DNA of 64,000 bases from Legionella saoudiensis (GCF_001465875.1 NZ_LN901323.1:498501-562500); one strand, 5' to 3'; numbered from the stretch's first letter, positions 45,174 through 54,589 are shown. Notes: generated by a model from the sequence alone, not told the origin. Translations and numbers: made by a program.

Positions 45174-46913
45174 GTGCGTAACAGTCGGTTCTACTTTGCT
45201 AATCCTGATAGAGTTGGTCGGTTTATCAATCGCTGGGATTTACTACTTTTAATTTTAATTTTCGCAGTCCTGTTCTTTTTTGGTTGGGCGGGCTCACAGA
45301 TGGCAACTCCTTATCAGTTAGGAGACCAAATACCTATTTCCCTAGAGCCAGAAAATCTGCCTTTTTATGCATTACGGACGGTAATACGTATGTTTATTGC
45401 CTTGTTTTTTTCCATCATCTTTACTTTTACCATAGGACTTTTAGCGGCAAAAAATCGACGAGCAGAACAAATAATAATTCCTGCTATTGATATCTTGCAA
45501 TCAATACCCGTTTTGAGCTTTCTATCAATTACAGTAACTGGGTTTATTCATTTATTTCCGCATAGTTTATTAGGCCCTGAGTGTGCCTCCATTTTTGCTA
45601 TTTTCTGTGCCCAGGTGTGGAATATGACGTTTGGATTTTACCAATCATTGAAAACCCTTCCTCATGATTTGCAAGAAGTTTCTGCAATGTTTCGTCTTTC
45701 AGCCTGGCAGCGTTTTTGGAAATTGGAGGTTCCTTTTTCCATGTCCGGATTATTATGGAATATGATGATTTCTATGTCTGCAAGCTGGTTTTTCGTGGTC
45801 TTGTCCGAGGCCATTTCCGTAGCTCATCAAAATATTCGTTTGCCTGGAGTCGGCTCTTATATTGCTTTAGCAATCCAGCAAAAAGATTTACATGCAGTTG
45901 GTTATGCCATTTTAACGATGGTTATCGTGATTTTTTTATATGACCAAATACTGTTTCGGCCTTTAATTGCGTGGTCGGAAAAGTTTAAATTTGAAGCATC
46001 ACCCGATGAAGCGGAATATCAATCTTGGCTAATTGACTGGATGCGAGGTAGCCGCCTCATGAAGCAATTTGCAGAGATGATTAACATCTTGACCGATAAC
46101 TTTGTCAATGCGCGCTGGTTTCGTATCGGTGATTCTAAGGTCATTAAGGAAGTCGATTTAAAAAGACAAAAGCGCCTGGATCGCTTTTGGAATCTCACGG
46201 TCTTAGCCTGTGTGATAAGTGGCGGTTGGTTTTTATTGCGCTTTATTTTAGCCGAATTGAAAGTAAGTGACATCCTGCATGTATTTTTGTTGGGAGCTGC
46301 CACAGGTACTCGAGTTATTGCTCTAATTGTATTAAGTTCTTTAATCTGGATTCCCGTTGGCGTTTGGATTGGTTTAAGACCGCGTCTTGCTCAGCGCATA
46401 CAACCGATAATTCAGTTTGTTGCTGCATTTCCAGCTAATTTATTTTATCCCTTATTTGTCATTGCCATAGTTGAGTTTCATTTGAACGTGCAAATTTGGG
46501 TAACGCCGTTAATGATTTTAGGCACTCAATGGTATATTTTATTTAATGTAATCGCTGGTGCTTCCTCAATTCCCCGCGACCTCTACCTGGCAGCTAATAA
46601 TTTTGGTTTAAAAGGCTGGCTATGGTGGAAGCGTTTAGCCTTACCAGGGATTTTCCCGTTTTATATTACGGGAGCAATTACTGCAGCAGGTGGCGCTTGG
46701 AACGCCAGTATTGTTGCTGAATGGGTGAGCTGGGGAAATACTACCTTGAAAGCAACAGGCCTAGGAGCATACATTCAAGCCAGTACCGCAACAGGTAATT
46801 TCCCAAAAATTGCTTTGGGTACGGCCATGATGTGCTTGTATGTACTGATGTTTAATCACCTTATTTGGCGACCACTGTACCGTTTGGCAGAAGAGCGGTT
46901 CAATTTTAATTAG
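45174..46913 (+). CDS. ABC transporter permease with two fused membrane domains (NitT/TauT-like)
   Basis: A 579-residue inner-membrane protein made of two tandem BPD-type permease domains (about 60-275 and 350-570), each with several membrane segments. Each half has the cytoplasmic coupling loop: EVSAMFRLSAWQRFWKLEVPF in the first and LAANNFGLKGWLWWKRLALPG in the second. It starts at GTG behind AAGGAGG. The partner ATPase follows 34 bases later. This type imports anions such as nitrate, sulfonate or bicarbonate in relatives, but no periplasmic binding protein is nearby, so the substrate and even direction are unknown. Confidence 0.88.
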   Translation: MRNSRFYFANPDRVGRFINRWDLLLLILIFAVLFFFGWAGSQMATPYQLGDQIPISLEPENLPFYALRTVIRMFIALFFSIIFTFTIGLLAAKNRRAEQIIIPAIDILQSIPVLSFLSITVTGFIHLFPHSLLGPECASIFAIFCAQVWNMTFGFYQSLKTLPHDLQEVSAMFRLSAWQRFWKLEVPFSMSGLLWNMMISMSASWFFVVLSEAISVAHQNIRLPGVGSYIALAIQQKDLHAVGYAILTMVIVIFLYDQILFRPLIAWSEKFKFEASPDEAEYQSWLIDWMRGSRLMKQFAEMINILTDNFVNARWFRIGDSKVIKEVDLKRQKRLDRFWNLTVLACVISGGWFLLRFILAELKVSDILHVFLLGAATGTRVIALIVLSSLIWIPVGVWIGLRPRLAQRIQPIIQFVAAFPANLFYPLFVIAIVEFHLNVQIWVTPLMILGTQWYILFNVIAGASSIPRDLYLAANNFGLKGWLWWKRLALPGIFPFYITGAITAAGGAWNASIVAEWVSWGNTTLKATGLGAYIQASTATGNFPKIALGTAMMCLYVLMFNHLIWRPLYRLAEERFNFN

Positions 46914-46947
46914 GGTCTTTTTACCATTTCGCTAGCTTGAGACGATT

Positions 46948-48246
46948 ATGCCTGAAACTATTATTGCTATAGAAAGCTTACGTAAGTCCTTCAAAAAAGC
47001 TTCCGAGCAAGATTTGCTGGTGCTTGAAGATGTTAATTTTAAATTACAAGAAGGCGAAATTGTCGCATTATTAGGTAAGTCGGGTTCAGGTAAATCAACA
47101 TTACTGCGAATCATTGCAGGTTTAGTTCCACCTACAAGTGGTACGGTAACCTACCGTGGAATGCCAGTTACCAGTCCAGTTGCGGGGATTGCAATGGTAT
47201 TTCAATCCTTTGCTTTAATGCCTTGGCTTACGGTATTAGAAAATGTGGAGTTAGGTCTTGAAGCGCAAGGGGTAAGCCGAGAAGAGCGCCGTCATCGTGC
47301 CATTGAGGCAATTGATATTATTGGTCTTGATGGCTTTGAATCAGCTTTTCCTAAGGAGCTTTCTGGAGGTATGCGGCAACGGGTTGGTTTTGCCCGGGCG
47401 TTAGTGATTAATCCGGATGTTTTATTAATGGATGAACCCTTTTCAGCATTGGATGTTTTAACAGCCGAAAACTTAAAATCAGACTTGTTGGAGTTATGGA
47501 AAGAAAAGAAAACCAATACCAATGGTATTTTATTAGTCACCCATAATATTGAAGAGGCTGCAAATCTTGCTGATCGCATCGTCATTTTTGGCAATGACCC
47601 CGGCTATATTCGTGCAGAATTACCGGTAACGCTGCCTCAACCACGTGACCCTGAATCACCTGAGTTCCGCGCTCTGGTCGATAAAATTTATACTTTAATG
47701 ACTACAGGTCCTAAAGAGAAAGCTCAGCGCGCTCAGCGTGAGCGTCAAATTGGTTTAGGATATCGTCTACCTGATGTAGAGCCTTCGGAGTTAACCGGCT
47801 TAATTGAGACGATGACTTCATTTGAAGAGCGCATCGATTTGCCTGAATTGGCAGATGAGTTGATGATGAATATTGATGATTTATTCCCCATCTTAGAGAC
47901 TTTAGAGATTTTAGGTTTTGCAAAAGTTTCGGCAGGGGATATTCAGTTAAGCGATTTAGGGAAACAATTCTCGGAAGCAGATTTACAAGAGCGTAAGCAA
48001 TTATTCGCCCAGCGTTTATTAGAAAAAGTACCACTTGCTCGCTACATCAGCCGTATTTTGGATGAGAAGGTAGGTCATCGTGTTTCGGAAGAACGTTTCT
48101 TAAGTAAGCTCGAAGATTATCTAAGTGAAAAGGAAGCTGAACGTGTTTTACGCACTATGATCGACTGGGGACGCTACGCGGAGCTTTTTGCCTATGATTT
48201 TAACACTGGAATTTTAAGCTTAGAAAACCCCGGAGATGGCGCTTAG
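46948..48246 (+). CDS. ABC transporter ATP-binding protein with AAA-associated C-terminal domain
   Basis: A 432-residue ATPase. The Walker A is LLGKSGSGKSTLLR (about 42-55). The signature is LSGGMRQRVGFARAL and Walker B is VLLMDEPFSALD (near 165-176). After the about 250-residue nucleotide-binding domain comes a second domain (about 270-425) starting ELTGLIETMTSFEERIDLPELADELMMNIDDLFPILE, a winged-helix-like AAA-associated C-terminal domain (PF09821) that may sense or regulate. It pairs with the fused permease upstream. Confidence 0.9.
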   Translation: MPETIIAIESLRKSFKKASEQDLLVLEDVNFKLQEGEIVALLGKSGSGKSTLLRIIAGLVPPTSGTVTYRGMPVTSPVAGIAMVFQSFALMPWLTVLENVELGLEAQGVSREERRHRAIEAIDIIGLDGFESAFPKELSGGMRQRVGFARALVINPDVLLMDEPFSALDVLTAENLKSDLLELWKEKKTNTNGILLVTHNIEEAANLADRIVIFGNDPGYIRAELPVTLPQPRDPESPEFRALVDKIYTLMTTGPKEKAQRAQRERQIGLGYRLPDVEPSELTGLIETMTSFEERIDLPELADELMMNIDDLFPILETLEILGFAKVSAGDIQLSDLGKQFSEADLQERKQLFAQRLLEKVPLARYISRILDEKVGHRVSEERFLSKLEDYLSEKEAERVLRTMIDWGRYAELFAYDFNTGILSLENPGDGA

Positions 48247-48306
48247 AGTTGAGCTATTGTTCAAGCAAACAGGCTACGCCATTAACATTAAGGATTATTG
48301 TTTGAG

Positions 48307-48332
48307 CGTAGGTTGGGCTAACCCAACCTACG
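48307..48332. repeat. GTAGGTTGGG palindrome
   Basis: CGTAGGTTGGG and CCCAACCTACG form a perfect 11-bp stem around four bases. It is a minimal member of the GTAGG-type family. It lies between the ABC ATPase and the convergent dsbA gene and may act as a shared transcript end. Confidence 0.75.
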
Positions 48333-48360
48333 CGTTATGGCAAAATTTTCTTACTTATTT

Positions 48361-48969
48361 TTAAGCTGATTTCTTTGCCAAATAGTTTAATATTTCCATC
48401 AAACGCTCCGGGCTACCTGCCAATTGTAAATCAGTTTTATATTTTTGATTAACCACAAATGCCGGAACCGCACTAATCTGATAAGCACCCATTAATGACA
48501 TACCCGTTTGTACTTTCATATCAATGCTTGGGGAATTTTCAAAAGCACTTTTAGCAATTTCTCGATCAACACCTTGAGAAACAAAGAAGTTAATCATGGT
48601 TTGCTTGGATTCTAAAGGAGTTCTATCTACCTGAATGGCTTTGAATAAAGCAGGGTTTAATTTATCCGAAAGTGCAAGAGTTTTTGCCGTGTAATATGCT
48701 TTAGCATAGAGTTCCCAACTGGGTTTAAATACTACAGGAACACGTTCAAACTGAACCCCTTTTCCTAAAGCGCCTACCCACTGATGTAACGGTGCTTCTA
48801 TTTTATAACACCAAGGGCAACCATAACTGAAAAACTCTTGAATAATCGGCGTTTTGCTTTTTACAGCCTGCGGATTGGACACCACAATATAATCTTTGCC
48901 TTCAACAAAAGCTGCAGCAAAAGCCATAGTGGGTAAAAGTAAGAAGAAACAAAATAGTTTTTTTAACAT
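48361..48969 (-). CDS. dsbA: Thiol:disulfide interchange protein DsbA
   Basis: A 202-residue exported thioredoxin-fold oxidase. The start at 48969 (MLKKLFCFFLLLPTMAFAA) has AGGGAA upstream and gives a clean signal peptide. The active site CPWC is at residues 51-54 (SYGCPWCYK). The cis-proline loop is ISAVPAFVV. It puts disulfides into periplasmic proteins, such as the several Cys-containing exported proteins in this window. It follows cytochrome c4 with a 10-base gap and is probably in one operon with it. Confidence 0.9.
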   Translation of the reverse strand: MLKKLFCFFLLLPTMAFAAAFVEGKDYIVVSNPQAVKSKTPIIQEFFSYGCPWCYKIEAPLHQWVGALGKGVQFERVPVVFKPSWELYAKAYYTAKTLALSDKLNPALFKAIQVDRTPLESKQTMINFFVSQGVDREIAKSAFENSPSIDMKVQTGMSLMGAYQISAVPAFVVNQKYKTDLQLAGSPERLMEILNYLAKKSA

Positions 48970-48979
48970 GTTTAATTCC

Positions 48980-49579
48980 CTAGTGTAAACCTTCAATATA
49001 ATGTGCTACAGCTTCCATATCTTCTCGACTCATCCTGCCGCTGATATCTTGCATGATATGATTTAAATCATTTTTGCGCTTGCCGTCTTTAAAGGCCAGC
49101 AATTGCAATAGCGTATAAGCAGCATGTTGACCAGAAAGTACTGGAAAGCCAGCTTGAGCATTACCGGTACCTTTCGGACCATGGCAAGCAATACAGGCTG
49201 TAATCCTTTTTGTAAAGTCGCCTCCTCGATAAAGCTGTTCTCCGCGTTGCAGAAACTCTTTAGGAGTACTTCCCTGAGCCAAGGGCATTTTAGCATAATA
49301 TGCTGCTAAGTCATCCATATCTTGGTCGCTCATGTTTGCTACTAAGGCGCTCATGGTGGGAGCATCGCGTAGCGATTTATCTTTCATATCCTTTAATTGC
49401 TTGACGAAGTATTTGGGATGCTGGCCAGCCAAATTAGGCCATTGCGGATTTAGGCTATTGCCGGATTGCCCATGACAGGCAGCGCAGACCATCGCTTTGT
49501 CGGCGATTACGGGGATATTTTCTTGCGCATAAACGGCTAGCGGGAGGCACAGAATAACTGCTAGTACAAATTTTTTCAT
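48980..49579 (-). CDS. Cytochrome c4 (diheme)
   Basis: A 199-residue exported diheme protein. The signal peptide ends at VYAQE. The two heme c sites are CAACH (residues 32-36) and CIACH (129-133). Matching methionine ligands are likely in TMSALV and ISGRM. Such proteins carry electrons to terminal oxidases in the periplasm. It is first in an operon with dsbA and is divergent from engB. Confidence 0.9.
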   Translation of the reverse strand: MKKFVLAVILCLPLAVYAQENIPVIADKAMVCAACHGQSGNSLNPQWPNLAGQHPKYFVKQLKDMKDKSLRDAPTMSALVANMSDQDMDDLAAYYAKMPLAQGSTPKEFLQRGEQLYRGGDFTKRITACIACHGPKGTGNAQAGFPVLSGQHAAYTLLQLLAFKDGKRKNDLNHIMQDISGRMSREDMEAVAHYIEGLH

Positions 49580-49684
49580 GGATTTCTCTGGGTTAAGTCA
49601 TCGTACCTAATTTTTGCAAAAATTATATAAAATCGTAAAATAATGGTACACTGCCTGGGTTTAAACCCCAATGCCGTGTATTTT

Positions 49685-50287
49685 ATGTTAGAAAATCCTT
49701 ATGCTAAAGCAGTATTTTTAAAAAGCGCCGCGCGAGTAACCCATTTGCCTGAAGATACTGGCTATGAAGTGGCTTTTGCTGGGCGTTCCAATGCTGGGAA
49801 GTCCAGTGCGTTAAATTGTTTAACCGGTATTAAAGGCTTGGCCCGCACCAGTAAAACACCAGGACGAACGCAATTAATTAATTTATTTTCCCTTGATGAA
49901 GAACGCCGTTTGGTGGATTTGCCCGGATATGGTTACGCTAAGGTTGCTTTGCAAGTAAAGATGGAGTGGCAAAAGCATTTGGCTCATTATTTGGATGTCA
50001 GGCAAAGTTTAAGGGGTTTGGTGCTCTTAATGGATGTGCGGCATCCTTTAAAAGATCTGGATCAAATGATGATCGATTGGGCTTTGAATCGTGAATTACC
50101 CGTGCATATTTTATTGACTAAAGCAGATAAATTAAGTCGCAGTGACGTCAAAAATACAGTTTTAAAAGTGCGGAAACATTATGAGCTTGCCAGCCATTTA
50201 ATCAGCGTTCAAGCATTCTCTTCTTTAAAAAAGGAAGGCGTGGATGAATTAATTCTTTTGTTGAATCAATGGCTAAACTTGCACTAG
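49685..50287 (+). CDS. engB: Ribosome biogenesis GTP-binding protein EngB/YihA
   Basis: A 200-residue GTPase. The ATG at 49685 ([15 protein letters not shown]) is chosen because the earlier ATG lies in the promoter. The G1 loop is [12 protein letters not shown], the G3 is [10 protein letters not shown] and the G4 is TKADKLSR. It assists assembly of the large ribosomal subunit. The coding frame is followed by a hairpin terminator whose T-tract contains one target duplication of the MITE copy at 50347. Confidence 0.92.
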   Translation: MLENPYAKAVFLKSAARVTHLPEDTGYEVAFAGRSNAGKSSALNCLTGIKGLARTSKTPGRTQLINLFSLDEERRLVDLPGYGYAKVALQVKMEWQKHLAHYLDVRQSLRGLVLLMDVRHPLKDLDQMMIDWALNRELPVHILLTKADKLSRSDVKNTVLKVRKHYELASHLISVQAFSSLKKEGVDELILLLNQWLNLH

Positions 50288-50315
50288 GTAAGACCGCACT
50301 ATCCTAAGAGTGTGA

Positions 50316-50342
50316 CCTGGTTGCTTGTACCAGATTTTCTTT
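50316..50342 (+). terminator. Terminator of engB
   Basis: A CCTGGTTGCTTGTACCAG hairpin followed by ATTTTCTTT. It is a variant of the recurrent CCTGGTTGCTTGCAACCAGG hairpin. The T-tract overlaps the 8-bp duplication CTTTAAAC next to the mobile element. Confidence 0.65.
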
Positions 50343-50346
50343 AAAC

Positions 50347-50496
50347 GTACACGTTCACGCTGTATGTATTCTATTAAAACTGCTGTCATTGCGAACAAAG
50401 TGAAGCAACCCAGTACTGAGTCTTAACGAAGCATCGTTCTGGGTTGCTTCGCCATGGCTCGCAATGACGAAATTTACATAGCTCGTGAACGCTTAC
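50347..50496. mobile_element. MITE-like element, copy 2, with IS66-type ends
   Basis: A 150-bp element nearly identical to the copy at 18177. The right end is the complement of GTAAGCGTTCACG and the left end is GTACACGTTCACG, with two changes. A perfect 8-bp direct repeat, CTTTAAAC, lies at 50339-50346 and 50497-50504. The interior palindrome (50385-50468, GTCATTGCGA...CGCAATGAC) is better preserved than in copy 1. It carries no gene. It lies in the gap between engB and the downstream unknown gene. Confidence 0.85.
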
Positions 50497-50551
50497 CTTT
50501 AAACGATAATTTAATCGGCATGTTATCTTATATTCAGGTAAGCGGCACTCA

Positions 50552-51697
50552 TTAACCTGCATGAATTTGCAATGTAGAATCACGAGCTGGTTCATCCTGC
50601 ATTTTTGCCAATTCTTCTTTATATTGATTAACTTTTTCACGAGCCTGATCCGCCATAATGCTCCCACCAATACTACCCATCATTTTAACGGTATCATTGA
50701 CGGCTTTAAGACCTTGTGTCACAGCGGCGGCAGTAGAACTTATTAGCCCTTGGGTTATAAGCCCTCCGGCACCCATCAATGCCATGCTGGTACCTACTAA
50801 TGCGGTGGTAGCCAATTCAGTAGGAGTAGGGGCCGCTCCAAAGCGAATAAGATTATAGAGCATAACTCCTACGGTTTTTAAGGCCAAAGGCACACCAATC
50901 GCCATACTAATGCACGTAGCTACCAGGGCAATAGGGCCCATTATAGGGGCTAATGGAGGGATAAGCGTAAGAGCGGTAGCACCAATGGAAATAAGCGATG
51001 CGGCTAATGCAACCTTAGAGCCATAATATTCATAATTATTTAAGAATTTTGAAAAATTACGAGTAGATTTATTGGCATAGGTGAAGTTGAAATCATTTGC
51101 CTGAAAATAAAAGTCTTGAGCCTTATGCAAATTATGCAGGAATGCCTTTTTTTCCTCGACACTCAAGGGGATGTCTTTAAGGGTGCGCTTGGTTTCTGAT
51201 AAATATTGGTTAAATTCTTTTCTTCTTGATAAAACTTCAAATCTTGAGGAGGTATGTTGAATACCTTCATTTTCCGCCAATTTTTTTAACTGGTTTAAAT
51301 GAACTTCAAGTTTTTGGATATCCTCCATGGTGGCTGGTGTACCTGGGTTATGAAAGGGTTTTTTCAAGAAGTGCAGGCAGGCTGATTGAGCAAATAGTAT
51401 TTGTCCGAAGAGGATAATGCTATCTAAGTGTTGTTGCTTTTGTTTTTTTTGCTCTGGACTGAGCTCGCTGTGATTAATTCTACTTCGTAGCTCCTTGACA
51501 TATGCTTGCTCCTGCTCAGTAAATTCGACTTTTGTAGAAGGAGTATCAATACGTAATGCTGGAGCCATAAATTCTGGACCAAAAAGTATATTTGTGCGGT
51601 TAGTAATTTCACTATCCGGAAATACACTACGCAATTGCTTTCTTACTTCCTCGGCTATCGAAGCATAGTCTTCTTTATGCAAGGTCACTTTAAACAT
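50552..51697 (-). CDS. Membrane protein of unknown function with long helical N-terminus
   Basis: A 381-residue protein starting at ATG 51697 (MFKVTLHKEDYASIAEEVRK); the frame extends four codons upstream to a TTG. The N-terminal about 200 residues are polar and helical, rich in Lys, Glu and Gln. Residues about 225-335 contain hydrophobic stretches (LAASLISIGATALTLIPPLAPIMG, LVATCISMAIGVPLAL and LATTALVGTSMALMGAGGL). The C-terminal tail is polar with KVNQYKEELAKMQDEP. The layout resembles some Legionella host-membrane-targeted effectors, but I recognise no family. Confidence 0.65.
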   Translation of the reverse strand: MFKVTLHKEDYASIAEEVRKQLRSVFPDSEITNRTNILFGPEFMAPALRIDTPSTKVEFTEQEQAYVKELRSRINHSELSPEQKKQKQQHLDSIILFGQILFAQSACLHFLKKPFHNPGTPATMEDIQKLEVHLNQLKKLAENEGIQHTSSRFEVLSRRKEFNQYLSETKRTLKDIPLSVEEKKAFLHNLHKAQDFYFQANDFNFTYANKSTRNFSKFLNNYEYYGSKVALAASLISIGATALTLIPPLAPIMGPIALVATCISMAIGVPLALKTVGVMLYNLIRFGAAPTPTELATTALVGTSMALMGAGGLITQGLISSTAAAVTQGLKAVNDTVKMMGSIGGSIMADQAREKVNQYKEELAKMQDEPARDSTLQIHAG

Positions 51698-51773
51698 AAA
51701 CTGTCTCAAATAAAAGCATGCGGTAATTTAATAATACAGCTTTTGTGGAAATAGATCCAGCGTTATGTTCATA

Positions 51774-51810
51774 ATTTGCCCTGGGTGCTTGGTTGCACTC
51801 AAGGGCAAAT
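51774..51810 (-). terminator. Hairpin downstream of acs
   Basis: ATTTGCCCT pairs with AGGGCAAAT, with an inner GGTGC/GCACT pairing, three bases past the acs stop. It lacks a T-run on the minus strand, so termination is only plausible. Confidence 0.45.
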
Positions 51811-51813
51811 GGT

Positions 51814-53691
51814 CTACTTATTGAGCTCTTTTAAGAGTATTTCAATAGCATTGGGGTTGGCTAATGTGGATAAATCACCCAATTCATCAATGTGTTGCAC
51901 TTCTTTACAAGCAATTTTGCGTAAAAAACGTCGCATTATCTTGCCGGAGCGGGTTTTCGGCAGTTCATTGGTAAAGTGAATGATGTCTGGTTTAGCAATT
52001 GGGCTTATTTCTTTTTTGACTTGTTCAATTAAATCCATTTCTAACGAGCTGGTGAGGGACACATTTTGTTTGAGAATAACATAAGCAAAAATACCTTGGC
52101 CTTTGAGATCGTGAGGAATACCCACAACGGCTGCTTCGGCAACCGAGATATGGCTGACCAAAGCACTTTCAATTTCTGCAGTACCCAAGCGATGACCGGA
52201 GACATTAATAACATCATCTACTCGTCCGGTGATCCAATAATCGCCATCGTCATCCCGTTTGGCGCCATCCCCGGTAATGTAATAGCCATGATGTAGATAA
52301 GTGTCACAAAAACGTTGATGATCTCCGGCAATTGTTCGCGCCATGGAGGGCCAGGGATATTTGATTGCCAAAAATCCTTCACCAGCACCGATGATTTCCT
52401 CATTTTGTTCATTTAACAAGACTGGAACTATACCAGGAATTGGTTTTCTGGCTGAGCCCGGTTTGATGGCCGGGTCATGGGGGCGAGCGCTGATCATTAT
52501 CGAGCCGGTTTCTGTTTGCCACCAGGTATCTACAATAGGACATTTACTATGACCTACTTGTTTATAGTACCATTCCCAAGCCTCTGGATTAATTGGCTCC
52601 CCAACTGAGCCTAGCAAGCGTAAAGAACTTCTGCTGCTTGAATCCAGCCATTGATTACCGGTGCGCATGAGTGCGCGTATGGCAGTTGGCGCTGTATAAA
52701 ACACACTAACTTGATGTTTATCAATTATTTGCCAATTTCTAGATGGATCTGGCCAGGTAGGTATCCCCTCATAAACCAAACTGGTTATTCCATTACACAA
52801 GGCCCCATACACCACATAACTATGCCCCGTAATCCAGCCAATATCCGCAGTGCACCAAAAGACATCGTGTTCTTTACAATCAAAAATAAGTTGATGGGTA
52901 TATGCGGCTTGGACCAGATATCCTCCCGTTGTATGCACTACCCCTTTAGGTTGCCCAGTACTCCCGGAGGTATATAAGATAAATAAGGGATCTTCAGCAT
53001 CCATAGGTTCTGGCTCACAATGAGCGCTAACTTGATTTCGTAACTCATGCCACCAATGATCTTTATTTTTATCAAAGTTAATTGCCGCATCGCTATTTTT
53101 AATGATAAGGCGTTGCAAGGACATGCCTTCACAGGCCTCATCAACTTGGGCTTTTAATTCAACGGGTTTGCCTCCTCGGGAAAAGCTGTCTACCGTAATT
53201 AGGCATTTGCATTCCGAGGCGATTAGCCGTTGTTTTAATGCATGCGCAGAAAATCCGGCAAAGATGATGGTATGAATGGCGCCAATACGTGCACAGGCGA
53301 GCATCGCAATTACTGCCTCCGAAATCATCGGTAAATAAATCGCGACTTTATCTCCTTTTTTAATATGGAGTGCCTTAAGTACATTACTCATGCGGCATAC
53401 TTCGGCATGCAATTGTGCAAAACTTAGGGTGTGGTGATGCGCAGGATTATCACCCTCCCAGATAATGGCTGTTTGATTGGCCTTGTGAGGCAGGTGTCGG
53501 TCCAGGCAATTGGCGCTCACATTGAGTTTGCCTCCATCAAACCAACGAATCGTTCCCTGCTTAAAATCACCCGAAAGTACGGTATGCCAAGGCTGCATCC
53601 ACTGGAGCGTTTGCTTGGCAATTTTAGACCAAAATTCAGCCAAAGACTCTTCGTTAGGAGTGAGTGGGTGGGATGATGGCTTTGCATGCAT
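51814..53691 (-). CDS. acs: Acetyl-CoA synthetase
   Basis: A 625-residue AMP-forming ligase. The start at 53691 (MHAKPSSHPLTPNEESL) follows an AGAGG site; longer starts read into mmsB. The adenylation motif is LFILYTSGSTGQPKGVVH, the acyl-selecting tryptophan region is DTWWQTETGS, and the C-terminal acetylation-site motif is TRSGKIMRR (conserved lysine). It activates acetate or propionate to the CoA thioester. It is the last gene of mmsA-mmsB-acs. Acetate is the likely substrate from the WWQTETG motif, but propionate cannot be excluded. Confidence 0.88.
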   Translation of the reverse strand: MHAKPSSHPLTPNEESLAEFWSKIAKQTLQWMQPWHTVLSGDFKQGTIRWFDGGKLNVSANCLDRHLPHKANQTAIIWEGDNPAHHHTLSFAQLHAEVCRMSNVLKALHIKKGDKVAIYLPMISEAVIAMLACARIGAIHTIIFAGFSAHALKQRLIASECKCLITVDSFSRGGKPVELKAQVDEACEGMSLQRLIIKNSDAAINFDKNKDHWWHELRNQVSAHCEPEPMDAEDPLFILYTSGSTGQPKGVVHTTGGYLVQAAYTHQLIFDCKEHDVFWCTADIGWITGHSYVVYGALCNGITSLVYEGIPTWPDPSRNWQIIDKHQVSVFYTAPTAIRALMRTGNQWLDSSSRSSLRLLGSVGEPINPEAWEWYYKQVGHSKCPIVDTWWQTETGSIMISARPHDPAIKPGSARKPIPGIVPVLLNEQNEEIIGAGEGFLAIKYPWPSMARTIAGDHQRFCDTYLHHGYYITGDGAKRDDDGDYWITGRVDDVINVSGHRLGTAEIESALVSHISVAEAAVVGIPHDLKGQGIFAYVILKQNVSLTSSLEMDLIEQVKKEISPIAKPDIIHFTNELPKTRSGKIMRRFLRKIACKEVQHIDELGDLSTLANPNAIEILLKELNK

Positions 53692-53692
53692 A

Positions 53693-54589
53693 TTAGACCT
53701 CTTTTCCTTGAGCAATAAGTTTGATAATAGCGGAAAAATCAGTATCTCCGAATCCTTGATCGATGAATTGCTGATAAAGTGCTGTTGCTTTTGCAGCCAA
53801 TGGTGTATTGGTATTGACCGCATGAGCACAGTCTTGGCTAAGCAATAAATCCTTTAGCATCATAGCCGCGGCAAATCCCGGTTTATAGTCATTATTGGCC
53901 GGTACATTGTCCAGTATTCCCGCAACAGGAGCATATTTAGTCATCGCCCAACATTGACCAGAGGCATTGCTTACGACCTCAAATAATTTTTGCGGCGATA
54001 GATTTAATTGCTCAGCGAGAACAAAGGCTTCGGAAATGGCAACCATGGAGATACCCAGAATCATATTATTACAAATTTTTGCGGCTTGCCCACTTCCTGC
54101 TATTCCGGTATGGATTATTTTTTGCCCCATAGCTGCAAGAATTGGCTTAGCGGTTTGAAAAGCCCGTTCCTCTCCACCAACCATAAAGGTTAATGTGCCG
54201 GCACTTGCCCCAGCTGTACCTCCAGATACTGGTGCATCCACTACTTGAATTTGCCTTTCTGTGGCCAGCTGGTGCACTTCTCGTGAGCTGTTGACATCAA
54301 TAGTCGAGCAGTCAATAAATAATGCGCCCATGGGAATGCTACTTAACAAGCCTTCGGCACCCTGACAAACCTGCAATACTTGTTGTCCGGTCTGCAACAT
54401 AGTAATGACTACTTCTTGCCCATGGGCCACCTCAACAACGTTATTGGCAATCAAACCACCACTTGCAGCAAAAGATTGCAGGGCAGAGGGTTGTAAATCA
54501 TATCCTGTAACTTGGTGTCCTGCTTTAACGAGATTCATGGCCATAGGTAGACCCATATGACCAAGCCCGACAAATCCAATTTTTGCCAT
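53693..54589 (-). CDS. mmsB: 3-hydroxyisobutyrate dehydrogenase
   Basis: A 298-residue beta-hydroxyacid dehydrogenase. The NAD motif is GFVGLGHMGLPMAMNLVKAG (about 4-23). The substrate motif is VDAPVSGGTAGASAGTL and the catalytic lysine lies in GSGQAAKICNN. It oxidises 3-hydroxyisobutyrate to methylmalonate semialdehyde in valine breakdown. It lies between mmsA (33 bases away) and acs (the acs ATG is one base after its stop), supporting one operon. Confidence 0.9.
   Translation of the reverse strand: MAKIGFVGLGHMGLPMAMNLVKAGHQVTGYDLQPSALQSFAASGGLIANNVVEVAHGQEVVITMLQTGQQVLQVCQGAEGLLSSIPMGALFIDCSTIDVNSSREVHQLATERQIQVVDAPVSGGTAGASAGTLTFMVGGEERAFQTAKPILAAMGQKIIHTGIAGSGQAAKICNNMILGISMVAISEAFVLAEQLNLSPQKLFEVVSNASGQCWAMTKYAPVAGILDNVPANNDYKPGFAAAMMLKDLLLSQDCAHAVNTNTPLAAKATALYQQFIDQGFGDTDFSAIIKLIAQGKEV

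Noticed and set aside
50386-50670. Leftward frame containing repeat DNA between the MITE and the unknown gene
   Set aside because: Half of it is MITE sequence and the rest is antisense to or overlapping the 50552 gene end.
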